Positions 16,869 through 25,657 of a DNA stretch of 60,406 bases are shown here, piece after piece; within the stretch, counting starts at the first letter, position 1; each line of letters opens with the position of its first letter. The notes under the pieces were generated by a model that saw only the letters and a list, made by a program, of their open reading frames with translations, ran no database searches and was not told the DNA's origin. The position numbers and the translations under genes are program-made. The DNA lies in contig NZ_AUFE01000043.1 in NCBI RefSeq assembly GCF_000426345.1, positions 1 to 60,406 of the forward strand, given 5' to 3'. This DNA comes from Cupriavidus phytohabitans (GTDB lineage Bacteria; Pseudomonadota; Gammaproteobacteria; Burkholderiales; Burkholderiaceae).

Positions 16869-17681
16869 TCAACCGTCCGCAAACGCCAGAGCATTGATCG
16901 AGATGCCTTCCACGCACTCCCTGGATCTGGGCACCACCAGCAGTCCGGCAGGCATGACCAGCAGGTTGTATGGCGCCGACTGAAGCAATGCGCCATCGAC
17001 AGGCAGCGCCCGCACGCCAACCGCATCGAGCAATATGCGGTAGCGCTCGTAGGCCGCGTGCGCCATCTCGTGCCGTGGCGCTGCGATCAGGTCCAGCGGC
17101 GCGAATGCGTGCGCGAATGCGAGGCCGGGAACCGCGCCGACGGTGCCCGGAGCGCCGGCTTGTGCCGACCGCAGCAAGGTATCGATCGGCATCGACGGAC
17201 CATCCCGGGCGAGAGGCAGCGGCACGAGGTGCAGATGTTTGTGCCCCTGGCTCGCTCCCGCGGCGGCTCCGCCGTTATAGAAGCCCAGGCTCGGGAACTC
17301 CGCCATGCACGCGAGCAGCGCGGCGAAGTCCGGGACGGTCAGCAGCGACTCCTGTGGCTGGAAGCAGCGGGTGACGATCAGCAGGTGATGTTCGACGACG
17401 TTGAACTTGTTCAGCAGGACCACATGGTCGTCGGAGATATCCGTGACAAACAGTTCACCGTCATAGGGCAGGAACGGGTTGCCGCCGGCACTGCCCGGCT
17501 TGCGCGCCTTGTCCTTGCTCCGCAGGCTCAACGCTTCGCACACCAGGAAACGCACCCCGCCGTCCTCGATTACGGTCCGGACGGTTTCGATCGGACATAA
17601 CGCCCCGCTGCGCAAGGCGTGCGCTGTCCGTTGGACGATGGCCGGCCAAAGTGTGCCAGGCTGAAGGTGTGGATGGTGCAT
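16869..17681 (-). CDS. Ap4A phosphorylase / ATP adenylyltransferase-like protein, damaged C-terminus
   Basis: About 270 aa of the Ap4A phosphorylase family, which splits diadenosine polyphosphates or performs adenylyl transfer through a HIT-type histidine. The catalytic GHKHLHLVPLPL (about 145-156), the upstream NKFNVVEHHLLIVTR and the C-terminal NLLVMPAGLLVVPRSR are present. The reading frame stops after ISINALAFADG; a neighbouring frame continues TVEKLGPMNLLRRAAAAG, which resembles the expected tail. So a small deletion or frameshift near 16870 removes the last ~25 residues. It may be a recent pseudogene. ATG 17681 was preferred over GTG 17699. Confidence 0.65.
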   Translation of the reverse strand: MHHPHLQPGTLWPAIVQRTAHALRSGALCPIETVRTVIEDGGVRFLVCEALSLRSKDKARKPGSAGGNPFLPYDGELFVTDISDDHVVLLNKFNVVEHHLLIVTRCFQPQESLLTVPDFAALLACMAEFPSLGFYNGGAAAGASQGHKHLHLVPLPLARDGPSMPIDTLLRSAQAGAPGTVGAVPGLAFAHAFAPLDLIAAPRHEMAHAAYERYRILLDAVGVRALPVDGALLQSAPYNLLVMPAGLLVVPRSRECVEGISINALAFADG

Positions 17682-17795
17682 GTCCGCTGGCGCTCCCACT
17701 TCAGCATAGCGTCGCCGGAGAGCCTGCTCAACTGGCGACGCACCCGCGGCGCCGCGCTGCTTGCCGTTCCCACTCAGGCGACAGGCCGGCCTTCT

Positions 17796-18173
17796 TCAGG
17801 CTCCATTGCAAGCGTGATGCTCGGCATTCGCATCCCCGGACCCGACGCGTGTCACTGTGCAGACCTTCGAGATCATGTATCCCACACCGGCGATTCGGTG
17901 CTGGTGGCGGGGCGCAAAGGCGTTCAGATGGGCGTTGATGCAACGATCGATCGCTTGGCAAGCCGCGGCGTCATCGAACTCTGGCAGGAATGAAATCGAG
18001 ATACCGGGTAACTGGTAGTCGAGCAAGCGCGCCTCTGCCAGGTGGGTGTAGAGATTGCCGTTGCGGAAATCCGCCGGGATGTCGTCCCATGCCGGCAGCA
18101 GTTTCATGGTACTGCACTTCACGTCGTCTTCGGTAATGCTGTCCACTTCAGAGCGCGAGAGCGAATAAGTCAT
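17796..18173 (-). CDS. Hypothetical protein, 125 aa
   Basis: A strong Shine-Dalgarno (GGAGGGAGG) precedes the ATG at 18173, which argues that this is a real gene. The protein begins MTYSLSRSEVDSITEDDVK and has an acidic N-terminus, a middle with LPAWDDIPADFRNGNLYT, and a Cys- and His-containing C-terminus that looks unconserved. I do not recognise a domain and see no membrane helix or signal peptide. The C-terminal residues after ISKVCTVTRVG look like read-through, so the end may be disturbed by the adjacent decay zone. Confidence 0.45.
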   Translation of the reverse strand: MTYSLSRSEVDSITEDDVKCSTMKLLPAWDDIPADFRNGNLYTHLAEARLLDYQLPGISISFLPEFDDAAACQAIDRCINAHLNAFAPRHQHRIAGVGYMISKVCTVTRVGSGDANAEHHACNGA

Positions 18174-18598
18174 GCTGGTTGCCTCCCTCCAATGATTGCG
18201 ACACAAGACATGCCGGCAACGCCTCGCGGGGCTGGACCCGCGTTGCTTTCGGTCATGGCTTACGTAGCGTAGCCTAACGGCGCCAGGAGGCTGCCCGCCA
18301 TGCAAAGGATGCCAACAACTTTGCATTACATGCCACCCTCTCGATAGTTGCCCATGAAGCACGTCAGCCGGGCACTTGTGAAGTCGCAGCATGGTTTCGC
18401 CTGAACCGGCATCACTCCCCGGATAACGTGGCCCCGTGATGATGCAGCCCTTCGCGTACCCGCGCTTACAGGGGAGTCATCAGCTGCACCCGCCTGAACT
18501 ATGCTGGAGTGGTTCGGAGCCGAGGCATCGCCGGCCGAGCTATGTTCTGCGCTCGTAGCGGTGATTGCCTGGCAAATCAAGTTCGACGTGAGGTCGAT
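18174..18598. other. 425-bp gap without a supported gene
   Basis: This gap lies between the divergent hypothetical gene (start 18173) and phaZ (start 18599). Several open frames cross it, but none shows a recognisable domain or good ribosome site. It presumably holds the two promoters; no clear palindrome was found. Confidence 0.4.
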
Positions 18599-19822
18599 AT
18601 GCTCTATCAGATTGTGGAGTATCAGCGGGCAACAATGGCGGCGTTCGCGATTCAATCGAGCCGTGCGTTTGTCAACCCTCTGAACCCGTTTTCTTATCTG
18701 CCTGGCGCAAGCGACTATTCTGCTTGCTGGGAAATGCTCAGTCGAGTCGGCACGCCCTGCAACGAGCCGACGTTTAGCATTACATCTATTCAACTTCGCG
18801 GCCGTGTCGTCCTGGTGAAGGAGACGATTTTTTTAGACAGCCCGTTTTGCCGCCTGCGGCGCTTCGCGGCCGTTGCCGCCGAACATGAAGCTGGACAACC
18901 TTCTCGGTCAATACTTCTCTGCGCACCGTTGGCCGGCCACCATGCCGTCATGCTTCGCGAGGTCGTGGAGTCGTTGCTGCATGACCATATCGTCTATGTT
19001 ACGGATTGGAGCAATGCGCGTAACGTACCCCTGAGCGATGGCCCCTTCCATCTGGACGACTATGTGCTTTACATCAAGCGCTTTATCCATCAGATCGAAG
19101 CAGAGTCGCTTCATGTCCTCGCCATCTGCCAGGCCACCGTGCCGACGCTGGCCGCCGTTGCGCTGCTGGCGAGCGAGGATGAGCCAACACCACGGAGCTT
19201 GACTCTGATTGGCGGCCCAATCGATGCGCGTCGCAGTCCTACTGCAATCGGGAATCTCGCGTCGCGTCATTCCCTGCAGTGGTTTCAACGCAATCTGATT
19301 CATGTGGTGCCCGCGCCGTACATGGGCGTCGGACGTCAGGTTTGCCCAAGCTTCGTACAAGTCGCCGGCTTGGCCGCGGCGGAGTCATCCTCCCTGACGA
19401 CACTATACTGGGACTTCTGCTTCAGTCTCGCGCGCGGCGACGCGGAGCTTGCGCACAGGCATTGGCAAGCCTTGGAGACTTATAGCGCTGTACTCGACAT
19501 GGCAGCAGAGTTCTACCTGGATACCATCAGCACAGTGTTCCAGAACTTCCACTTGCCCCTGGGGACATGGCAGGTGCAAGGGCATGCCGTGCGACCACAA
19601 GACATTCGTACGACCGCATTACTCACCATTGAAGGTGAGTGCGATGAAATCTCTGGCTGCGGACAGACCCATGCGGCCCACGATCTGTGCCAAGGTATCG
19701 CCCTGCCAGGCAAGCGCCACGTTACGGTGCCACGTTGCGGTCATTATGATCTGTTTTCTGGCCCTTGCTGGCGTACAGAAGTCTTTCCCAGAATATGCAA
19801 TATGACGCGACTTGGCACCTAG
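18599..19822 (+). CDS. phaZ: Intracellular polyhydroxyalkanoate depolymerase (PhaZ)
   Basis: A 407-aa enzyme of the intracellular PHB depolymerase family, which mobilises poly-3-hydroxybutyrate granules. Like Ralstonia PhaZ1 it has no signal peptide and uses a cysteine in place of a serine: Cys177 lies in LAICQATVP. The late Asp is in ECDEISG and the catalytic His in CGHYDLF. The N-terminus (MLYQIVEYQRATM) is the usual PhaZ start, with AGGT before ATG 18599; an upstream in-frame ATG lacks homology. The length is close to the usual 400-420 aa. Several PhaZ copies are normal in Cupriavidus; this one stands alone. Confidence 0.85.
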   Translation: MLYQIVEYQRATMAAFAIQSSRAFVNPLNPFSYLPGASDYSACWEMLSRVGTPCNEPTFSITSIQLRGRVVLVKETIFLDSPFCRLRRFAAVAAEHEAGQPSRSILLCAPLAGHHAVMLREVVESLLHDHIVYVTDWSNARNVPLSDGPFHLDDYVLYIKRFIHQIEAESLHVLAICQATVPTLAAVALLASEDEPTPRSLTLIGGPIDARRSPTAIGNLASRHSLQWFQRNLIHVVPAPYMGVGRQVCPSFVQVAGLAAAESSSLTTLYWDFCFSLARGDAELAHRHWQALETYSAVLDMAAEFYLDTISTVFQNFHLPLGTWQVQGHAVRPQDIRTTALLTIEGECDEISGCGQTHAAHDLCQGIALPGKRHVTVPRCGHYDLFSGPCWRTEVFPRICNMTRLGT

Positions 19823-19852
19823 TGTGCGTGTCGGGCTGTCGCGGGCTCGGCG

Positions 19853-21376
19853 CTATACAGCTGAAACCCCACCCGCCTGCACCCCTGGGCCATCACCCGG
19901 CGGTGCCGTGACAATGGAGCGCAGCGCAGGCGTGGCCGGCACGATCCTGGCCAGATCCGGCACCGGCCGCCTCAATACAGGCGACGCGGCAAACGCTGTC
20001 TCCATCCCCTGCGCCGCAGCCAGCGTCTCCAGATCCCCCCGGAAGCGCCCGGTCACCTGCAGCCCGAACGGCATGCCCGCTTCGTCCGTACCACACGGCA
20101 GCGAGATGGCCGGATGCGTGGTCAGCGTCACGACATAGGTCAATGCCAGCCAGCGATAGTAGTTCTCCTGCTCCTCGCCATTGATGGTGCCGGCATACAG
20201 GCTAGTCCATGCAAACGGCGAAACCGGCGTGGTCGGCGACAGGATCAGGTCGTATTGCTGGTAGGCCTGCTGGAAGCGCTGCAGGATCCGGTTCTGCTCC
20301 GCCTGCGCCCAGGAACTGTCGGCCAGCGACATTTTCGCGCCCATCTCGTAGTTCGCCCGCGTATTGGGCCCGAGTGCGTCGGGGTCGCGCTGGTAGGCGT
20401 CGTGCAGGCCGGCGACGAAGCTTTCCGCGCGCAGCACGTCGAAGCAGCGGTGCACATCGCCCAGATCGAAGCGGACCTCGTCGCAGCGCTTGAACAGGTG
20501 GCGCATCGCGGCGATCTTGCCCCGGAACACGCGGCGGATACCGTCGTCCACGGCGCAGCAGCCGAAGTCCTCGGTATAGCCGACGCGCAACGTCGACAGG
20601 TCCACGTGCGGCGGAAGGCGGAAGGACTCCGCGTCCACCGCGTAGCTCAACGGATCGGTCACCGACACACCCGCCGATGCGGCGAGCTGCAGGCAGGTAT
20701 CGGCAACCGTGCGCCCCATCGGGCCGACCACCGAGATCGGCGTCCAGCCCAGCAGCTTGCGCGAATTGGGCACGATGCCGGGCGACGGCCGGAAGCCCAC
20801 CACGCCGCACTTCGCCGCCGGAATGCGCAGCGAGCCGCCGGTGTCCGAGCCCGTGCACACCGGCAGGAAATCCGCGGCCAGCGCCGCCGCCGAGCCTCCC
20901 GACGAGCCGCCCGCGTTGAGGTTGGGGTTGAACGGATTGCCGGTCGCGCCCCAGACCGCATTGCGCGAGTTGGCGCCGGCGCCCATCTCGGGGATGTTGG
21001 TCTTGCCCACCACGATGGCGCCGGCCGCGCGCAGCCGCGCCACCAGCACGTTGTCCGACGCCGGCACATGGTTGCGGAACAGCGGCGAGCCATAGGTGGT
21101 CAGCAAACCCTCGGTCGCCTCCAGGTCCTTGACCCCAAGGGGCAACCCGTGCAGCAGGCCGAGCGGTTCGTTGCGCAGCACGGCCTGCTCGGCCACGCGC
21201 GCCTCCTTGCGGGCGCGCTCGAAGCAGGTCGCCGTGATGGCGTTGATGGCCGGGTTGTAGGCCTCGATGCGGGCGATGCACGCCTCCAGCAGTTCTACCG
21301 GCGAGATCTCGCGGGTGCCGATCAGGCGGCGGAGTTCGACCGCGGAAGTCGAGGTCAGTTGGTCTTGCGCGTTCAT
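19853..21376 (-). CDS. Amidase-signature family hydrolase
   Basis: A 507-aa amidase of the GatA/AtzF superfamily. The complete Ser-cisSer-Lys triad is visible: Lys83 (GVKDLEAT), Ser158 (AGGSSGGS) and Ser182 (GSDTGGSLRIP). The length and the late motif TTHPAISLPCG are typical. It hydrolyses an amide that cannot be named from sequence. It follows the Bug receptor gene by 78 bp on the same strand, so receptor and amidase are probably co-transcribed, with the receptor delivering the amide or its product. The start at 21376 was chosen because family homology begins there. Confidence 0.85.
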   Translation of the reverse strand: MNAQDQLTSTSAVELRRLIGTREISPVELLEACIARIEAYNPAINAITATCFERARKEARVAEQAVLRNEPLGLLHGLPLGVKDLEATEGLLTTYGSPLFRNHVPASDNVLVARLRAAGAIVVGKTNIPEMGAGANSRNAVWGATGNPFNPNLNAGGSSGGSAAALAADFLPVCTGSDTGGSLRIPAAKCGVVGFRPSPGIVPNSRKLLGWTPISVVGPMGRTVADTCLQLAASAGVSVTDPLSYAVDAESFRLPPHVDLSTLRVGYTEDFGCCAVDDGIRRVFRGKIAAMRHLFKRCDEVRFDLGDVHRCFDVLRAESFVAGLHDAYQRDPDALGPNTRANYEMGAKMSLADSSWAQAEQNRILQRFQQAYQQYDLILSPTTPVSPFAWTSLYAGTINGEEQENYYRWLALTYVVTLTTHPAISLPCGTDEAGMPFGLQVTGRFRGDLETLAAAQGMETAFAASPVLRRPVPDLARIVPATPALRSIVTAPPGDGPGVQAGGVSAV

Positions 21377-21454
21377 GGGATCAGAATGTCGGTGGCCATG
21401 CCTGCCGCCGCAGCGGGCGGCAGGCATCGGGAGAGATAGGGGTGGTGATCCAGC

Positions 21455-22450
21455 TCAGTCCAGCTTGATATGCGCGCGCTGCGCGATGGCGCGCATCTGC
21501 GGGATTTCCTTGTCGATCATGGTCGCGACCTGGCTGCCGGGCGCGTAGAACGGTTCGATGCCGCTCTCGGCCAGCTGCTTGCGCGTGGCCGGATCGGCGA
21601 TGGCGTCGGCCAGCGCCTTCTCCAGCTTCGCCTTGACCTCGGCCGGCATGCCGCGCGGCGCAACCAGCGCGATCCAGGTGCTGGTGTCCATCCCGGGGTA
21701 GCCGCTTTCCGCCACGGTGGGCACATTCGGCAGCAGCGCCGAGCGCTTCGCCGTGGTGACCGCGATCGCCTTGATCTTGCCGGCCTTGAGTTGCGGGATC
21801 GCCGCTGCCACGGTATCCACGCTGAACGGGATCTGCCCACCCATCAGGTCGGTCATGGCCGGCGCGCTGCCCTTGTACGGGACATGCAGCAGCCTGGTGC
21901 CGGTAAGGTTGAGCAGTTCCTCGCCGGCAAAGTGAGCGGTGGTGCCGGCGCCGAACGACGCGTAGGAATACTTGCCCGGCGCCGCCTTGGCCGCCGCCAC
22001 GAACTCCTTGAGGTTGTTCACCGGGACGTCGCGGTTCGCGAGCAGGATCAGCCCCGTCGAACCGATCAGGCCGATCGGCTCGAAGTTCTTCTGCGGGTCG
22101 TACGGCAGCTTGGCGTAGACCGCGGGGTTGACCGTGAACGTCGTTCCCGACGTGGCCATCAGCGTGTAGCCGTCCGGCGCCGACTTGGCCACGTAGCTGG
22201 CCGCGACGATGGTGCCGGCCCCGGGCCGGTTCTCGACCACCACGGTCTGGCCGAGGCCCTCCCCGAGCTTGCGCGCGATGGTGCGGCCGACCATGTCGGT
22301 GGCGCCGCCCGGCGGAAACGGCAGGACCAGCTGGATCGGCTTGGACGGATACCCGCCTTGCGCGGCGACAGTGGCTGGCGCCAGCGAGGCCACGGCGCAG
22401 ACGCTGTAGGCAGCAAGCAGGAACAGGGTGCGGGGAACGGGGGATCGCAT
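21455..22450 (-). CDS. Bug-family tripartite tricarboxylate transporter substrate-binding protein
   Basis: A 331-aa periplasmic receptor. The first ~30 residues form a Sec signal peptide (basic start, hydrophobic core, AQGG end). The mature chain starts YPSKPIQLVLPFPPGGATD, the Bug signature that contacts the ligand carboxylate, and has the later motifs VENRPGAGT, HVPYKGSAPA and PTVAESGYPG. No TctA/TctB permease is linked, as usual for orphan Bug proteins in Cupriavidus and Bordetella. First gene of an operon with the amidase; divergent from a LysR gene. GGAG precedes the ATG at 22450. Confidence 0.9.
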   Translation of the reverse strand: MRSPVPRTLFLLAAYSVCAVASLAPATVAAQGGYPSKPIQLVLPFPPGGATDMVGRTIARKLGEGLGQTVVVENRPGAGTIVAASYVAKSAPDGYTLMATSGTTFTVNPAVYAKLPYDPQKNFEPIGLIGSTGLILLANRDVPVNNLKEFVAAAKAAPGKYSYASFGAGTTAHFAGEELLNLTGTRLLHVPYKGSAPAMTDLMGGQIPFSVDTVAAAIPQLKAGKIKAIAVTTAKRSALLPNVPTVAESGYPGMDTSTWIALVAPRGMPAEVKAKLEKALADAIADPATRKQLAESGIEPFYAPGSQVATMIDKEIPQMRAIAQRAHIKLD

Positions 22451-22564
22451 GTAGATGCTCCGGCAGAGTAGGAATTGGCGCAGCGCAGCAAGACTGCAGG
22501 GCGCGGCGTGATTCCATCGTACGACCGATCCGGTGTGAAAATCGTAGCAATGTTTCGAAAGATT

Positions 22565-22583
22565 GATTGCCAAAAACGCAATC
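22565..22583 (+). promoter_or_regulatory. LysR box 1: GATTGC-N7-GCAATC
   Basis: A perfect inverted repeat, GATTGC CAAAAAC GCAATC, sits in the 190-bp divergent promoter between the Bug receptor and the LysR gene, 58 bp before the LysR start. Size and symmetry match LysR-type recognition sites (ATTGC-N7-GCAAT). The same arms and spacer length recur at 23585-23605. Confidence 0.7.
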
Positions 22584-22640
22584 GCTAGAATGATTCTGCC
22601 GCGCCCAGCCCCTAGCCGCCCTAGCCGCCCCTACCCACCC

Positions 22641-23564
22641 ATGTCCTACCGCATCCTGCAGGAAACCGCCGTGCGCTACTTCCTTGAAGTGGTGCGCACC
22701 GGCTCGGTCAAAGACGCCGCCGTGAAGCTCAATGTGGCGCCTTCGGCGGTCAGCCGGCAGATCGCCAAGCTCGAGAGCGAGCTCGACACGCTGCTGTTCG
22801 ACCGGCGCGCACGCGGCCTGGTCCCCAACGCAGCCGGCGAGCTGCTGGCGGCGCATGCCAAGCGAGCCCAGCAGGAGATCGACCGCGTCACCGGCGACAT
22901 CCAGGCGCTGCGCGGCCTGCGCGTCGGCCAGGTGCGGCTGGCCAGCGTGGAAGGCCTGACGCACGATTTCATCCCCGCCCTGGCGGCGAGCTTTCGGGAA
23001 CAGTACGGTGGCATCCGCTTCGACCTCGACGTCTGTCCGCAAGGCGACATCGCCCGGCGCATCCGCGATGGCGAGGCCGACATCGGCATCACGCTGAGCG
23101 GGTTGCCCGAACTGGATATCGAGGTGGAATTGCGCCATCCCGCACCCATACTCGCGGTCATGGCGCCCACCCATCCGCTGGCCGGCCAGCGCCAGCTGTC
23201 GCTGTCCCAGGTCATCGGCTACCCGCTTGCGTTGCCGCCCAAGGACAGTTCGCTGAGGCAATTGCTGGACACCAGCTGCAGCCGCCAGGGCCTGAGCTAC
23301 CAGACCGTGTTCTCCAGCAATCACCTGGATTCGCTGGTCGGCTTTGCCGCGGCCGGGGGCGAGGTCATCAGCTTCTATGGCGAGCTGTCGGTGCGGCGGC
23401 GGCTCAAGGCCGGCATCGTTACCGCGATACCGCTGCGCGACCGCGAAATGAACGAGCGCTATATCGAGATCCAGACGCTGGCCCGGCGCAACCTGCCCCC
23501 CGCGGGCCGCGCCTTCGTCCAGCACCTGGCGCAAGCCATCACCCGCATCGATGCCGATAAGTGA
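22641..23564 (+). CDS. LysR-family transcriptional regulator
   Basis: A 307-aa LysR regulator. The winged helix-turn-helix is at about residues 8-65 (FLEVVRTGSVKDAAVKLNVAPSAVSRQIAKLE, cut here for length: SVKDAAVKLNVAPSAVSRQ) and the inducer-binding domain at about 90-300. It is divergent from the Bug-amidase operon and followed after 141 bp by the FAD oxidoreductase gene. Two identical-type LysR boxes before it and before the oxidoreductase suggest that it controls both sides. The start is ATG 22641, where homology begins; upstream codons are proline-rich and unlikely. Confidence 0.88.
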   Translation: MSYRILQETAVRYFLEVVRTGSVKDAAVKLNVAPSAVSRQIAKLESELDTLLFDRRARGLVPNAAGELLAAHAKRAQQEIDRVTGDIQALRGLRVGQVRLASVEGLTHDFIPALAASFREQYGGIRFDLDVCPQGDIARRIRDGEADIGITLSGLPELDIEVELRHPAPILAVMAPTHPLAGQRQLSLSQVIGYPLALPPKDSSLRQLLDTSCSRQGLSYQTVFSSNHLDSLVGFAAAGGEVISFYGELSVRRRLKAGIVTAIPLRDREMNERYIEIQTLARRNLPPAGRAFVQHLAQAITRIDADK

Positions 23565-23584
23565 TCGGCAGGGCAATGCAGTAT

Positions 23585-23605
23585 CGATTGCCGAAGCAGC
23601 AATCG
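23585..23605 (+). promoter_or_regulatory. LysR box 2: CGATTGC-N7-GCAATCG
   Basis: A perfect 7-bp inverted repeat, CGATTGC CGAAGCA GCAATCG, lies 21 bp after the LysR stop and 100 bp before the FAD oxidoreductase start. Its core is the same as LysR box 1, with identical spacer length and a different spacer sequence, as expected for a specific dimer-binding site. Confidence 0.7.
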
Positions 23606-23705
23606 ACCATTCAAATAATTGCTCCCGATGCCAGTTCCGCCCGGCACGCCGGCGCTGCAGAATCGGGGCATCGGATCAACGTTGCAGGAAAGGCAGACCC
23701 ATCGC

Positions 23706-24947
23706 ATGAGCAAGGACATCCTGGTACTCGGCGCCGGCATGGTCGGCGTTTGCACGGCGCTGGCGCTGCGCCAGCGCGGCCACTCGGTGGTGGTGGTCGA
23801 CCGGCAGGCGCCCGGCCGTGAAACCTCTTACGGCAATGCCGGCATCATCCAGCGCGAGGCGGTGCAGCCTTATGCCTTCCCGCGCGAATGGACCGCCGTG
23901 CTGCGGGTGATGGCGCGCCAGGGCAACGATGTCCATTACCATCCGCGGGCGCTCGCGGGCCTGCTGCCGGCGCTGGCCCGCTACTGGCACGAATCGGCAC
24001 CCAGCCGCTATGCGGCGACGGTCACCGCATACAGCGCGCTGATCCGGCACTGCCTGACCGAGCACGAACGCCTGATCGCGCTGGCGGGCGCGCAGGACCT
24101 GGTCAGCAAGCAGGGATGGCTGCAGGCTTACCGCACCAGCGCGGCGTTCGACCGCGAGGCGGCAAAGGCAGCAGCGGTCTCACGGGAGCACGGCCTCGAT
24201 TGCCAGATCCTGGACGGCGCCGCCCTCGCCGCCGCGGAGCCAGCCCTGCACGGGTCACTGGCCGGCGCTGTCCATTGGCGCGATCCGTGGACCGTCGCCG
24301 ACCCCGGCGAGCTGGTCCACCGCTACGCCGCCTGCTACGAGAACGCCGGCGGCATCCTCAGCCGCGGCGACGCCAGCACGCTGAAGCCTGCCGGCAGCGG
24401 ATGGAGCGTGTCGACGGACGACGGCGTGGTCACGGCGCAGCATGCAGTCATTGCGCTGGGCCCGTGGGCGCCGGCGCTGACCCGGCCGCTCGGATACCGG
24501 ATCCCGCTGTTCGTGAAGCGAGGCTACCACCGCCACTATGCGGCCCCGGCGATGCCCAGGCTGCCACTGCTCGATACCGAGAATGGCCTTTTGCTGGCGC
24601 CGATGAAGCGGGGCCTGCGCCTCACCACCGGCGCGGAATTCGCCCGCCACAATGCGCCGCCCACGCCGGTGCAGCTATTGCGGGCCGAGCGCTATGCCGG
24701 CGAGTTGTTGCAGCTCGGCGCACCTGTCGAGGACACCCCCTGGCTGGGCGCGAGGCCCTGCGTGGCCGACATGCGCCCGGTAGTGGGCCGGGCCCCGCGC
24801 CATCCAGGCCTGTGGTTCCACTTCGGACATGCGCACCAGGGCTTTACCCTCGGCCCCGCCACGGCGCGGCTGCTCGCCGAACTGATCGACGGCGAGACGC
24901 CTTATGTGGATGCCCGCCCGTATGATCCGGCCCGCTTCGGCAATTGA
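23706..24947 (+). CDS. FAD-dependent amino-acid oxidoreductase (DadA-like)
   Basis: A 413-aa DAO/glycine oxidase-family flavoprotein. The N-terminal dinucleotide motif is DILVLGAGMVGVCTALAL, followed by an acidic residue in VVVVDRQ and the family motif ETSYGNAGII. The C-terminal PVVGRAP and GHAHQGFTLGPAT complete the FAD site. The nearest known type is D-amino acid dehydrogenase DadA, which passes electrons to quinone. Together with an amidase and a Bug receptor under one LysR box, it may act on an amino acid released from an amide. The exact substrate is unknown. Confidence 0.82.
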   Translation: MSKDILVLGAGMVGVCTALALRQRGHSVVVVDRQAPGRETSYGNAGIIQREAVQPYAFPREWTAVLRVMARQGNDVHYHPRALAGLLPALARYWHESAPSRYAATVTAYSALIRHCLTEHERLIALAGAQDLVSKQGWLQAYRTSAAFDREAAKAAAVSREHGLDCQILDGAALAAAEPALHGSLAGAVHWRDPWTVADPGELVHRYAACYENAGGILSRGDASTLKPAGSGWSVSTDDGVVTAQHAVIALGPWAPALTRPLGYRIPLFVKRGYHRHYAAPAMPRLPLLDTENGLLLAPMKRGLRLTTGAEFARHNAPPTPVQLLRAERYAGELLQLGAPVEDTPWLGARPCVADMRPVVGRAPRHPGLWFHFGHAHQGFTLGPATARLLAELIDGETPYVDARPYDPARFGN

Positions 24948-25026
24948 GAGCGGCGCAAGCATCGCCGATCGGCCCGCGCGCGCTGGATAGCGTTCGTTCG
25001 GCTTCCGCGATCTTGCTGTGTTGCGC

Positions 25027-25379
25027 ATGGCCGCGGCGTTCGAAGCGATGGCTTTGCCCTTGAAGCGCTTGCCGCGCTCGCCCATTCGATACGCCTGTCC
25101 GTGTTCCGGATGCTCGTGCAGGCCAGCCCCAGCGGACTTCCCGCCGGCCGCATCGCCGAGTTGATGGAGATGCCGGCGTCATCGTTGTCCTTTCACGTCA
25201 AGGAATTACACCGCGCCGGCCTGCTATCCCAGTCGCCAGGACTGGTCGCCCGATCATTTACATGGCCCCATTCCGAGACCATGAATGCGTTGCAGGCTTA
25301 CCTCCCGGAAACCTGCGGCGGCGGCAAGCCGTGTTCCCCTGTATCGATCTGCTCTGTCGCCTCTGAGTCCCAGTCATGA
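25027..25379 (+). pseudogene. ArsR-family regulator, frameshifted
   Basis: The body (from about 25056) reads LEALAALAHSIRLSVFRML and LPAGRIAELMEMPASSLSF, a clear ArsR winged helix, and ends MNALQAYLPETCGGGKPCS with a cysteine pair seen in arsenic-type ArsR repressors. No start codon exists in that frame. The plausible start ATG 25027 (MAAAFEAMALP) is in another frame, so one frameshift near 25055 separates start and body. A short protein from 25101 would lack helix 1. No ars resistance genes are adjacent. Confidence 0.6.
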
Positions 25380-25657
25380 AACGCCAATACACGGCCTGTA
25401 TTGGAAATTGCACCCCACACGGGGCGACCACTCCTTCGCACGAGCGACTCGCGACGAGCACATCTGAACAGCACCTGAATCTCGATCTCGATGTCGTTCC
25501 CGACGAGGCGACTTGCGCCGCGCCGCGGATGCGGATGCGGGCTGGATTGCCTCGTTGTTTTGATCCTTTTGAGCATCTTATTGATCAAATATAGTCTCGA
25601 AATCCGTACCTGGTGGACCTAAAGTGGAGGCTCTTAACCACCTGACGAAAGATACCC
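25380..25657. other. 278-bp gap, no gene seen
   Basis: Between the ArsR remnant and the nitroreductase I find no protein with recognisable features. The last 90 bp are AT-richer (around TTATTGATCAAATATAG) and may contain the nitroreductase promoter. Confidence 0.35.

Noticed and set aside
20114..21439. 441-aa plus-strand frame opposite the amidase
   Set aside because: Antisense of a well-supported amidase with a full catalytic triad; composition is typical of a mirror frame.
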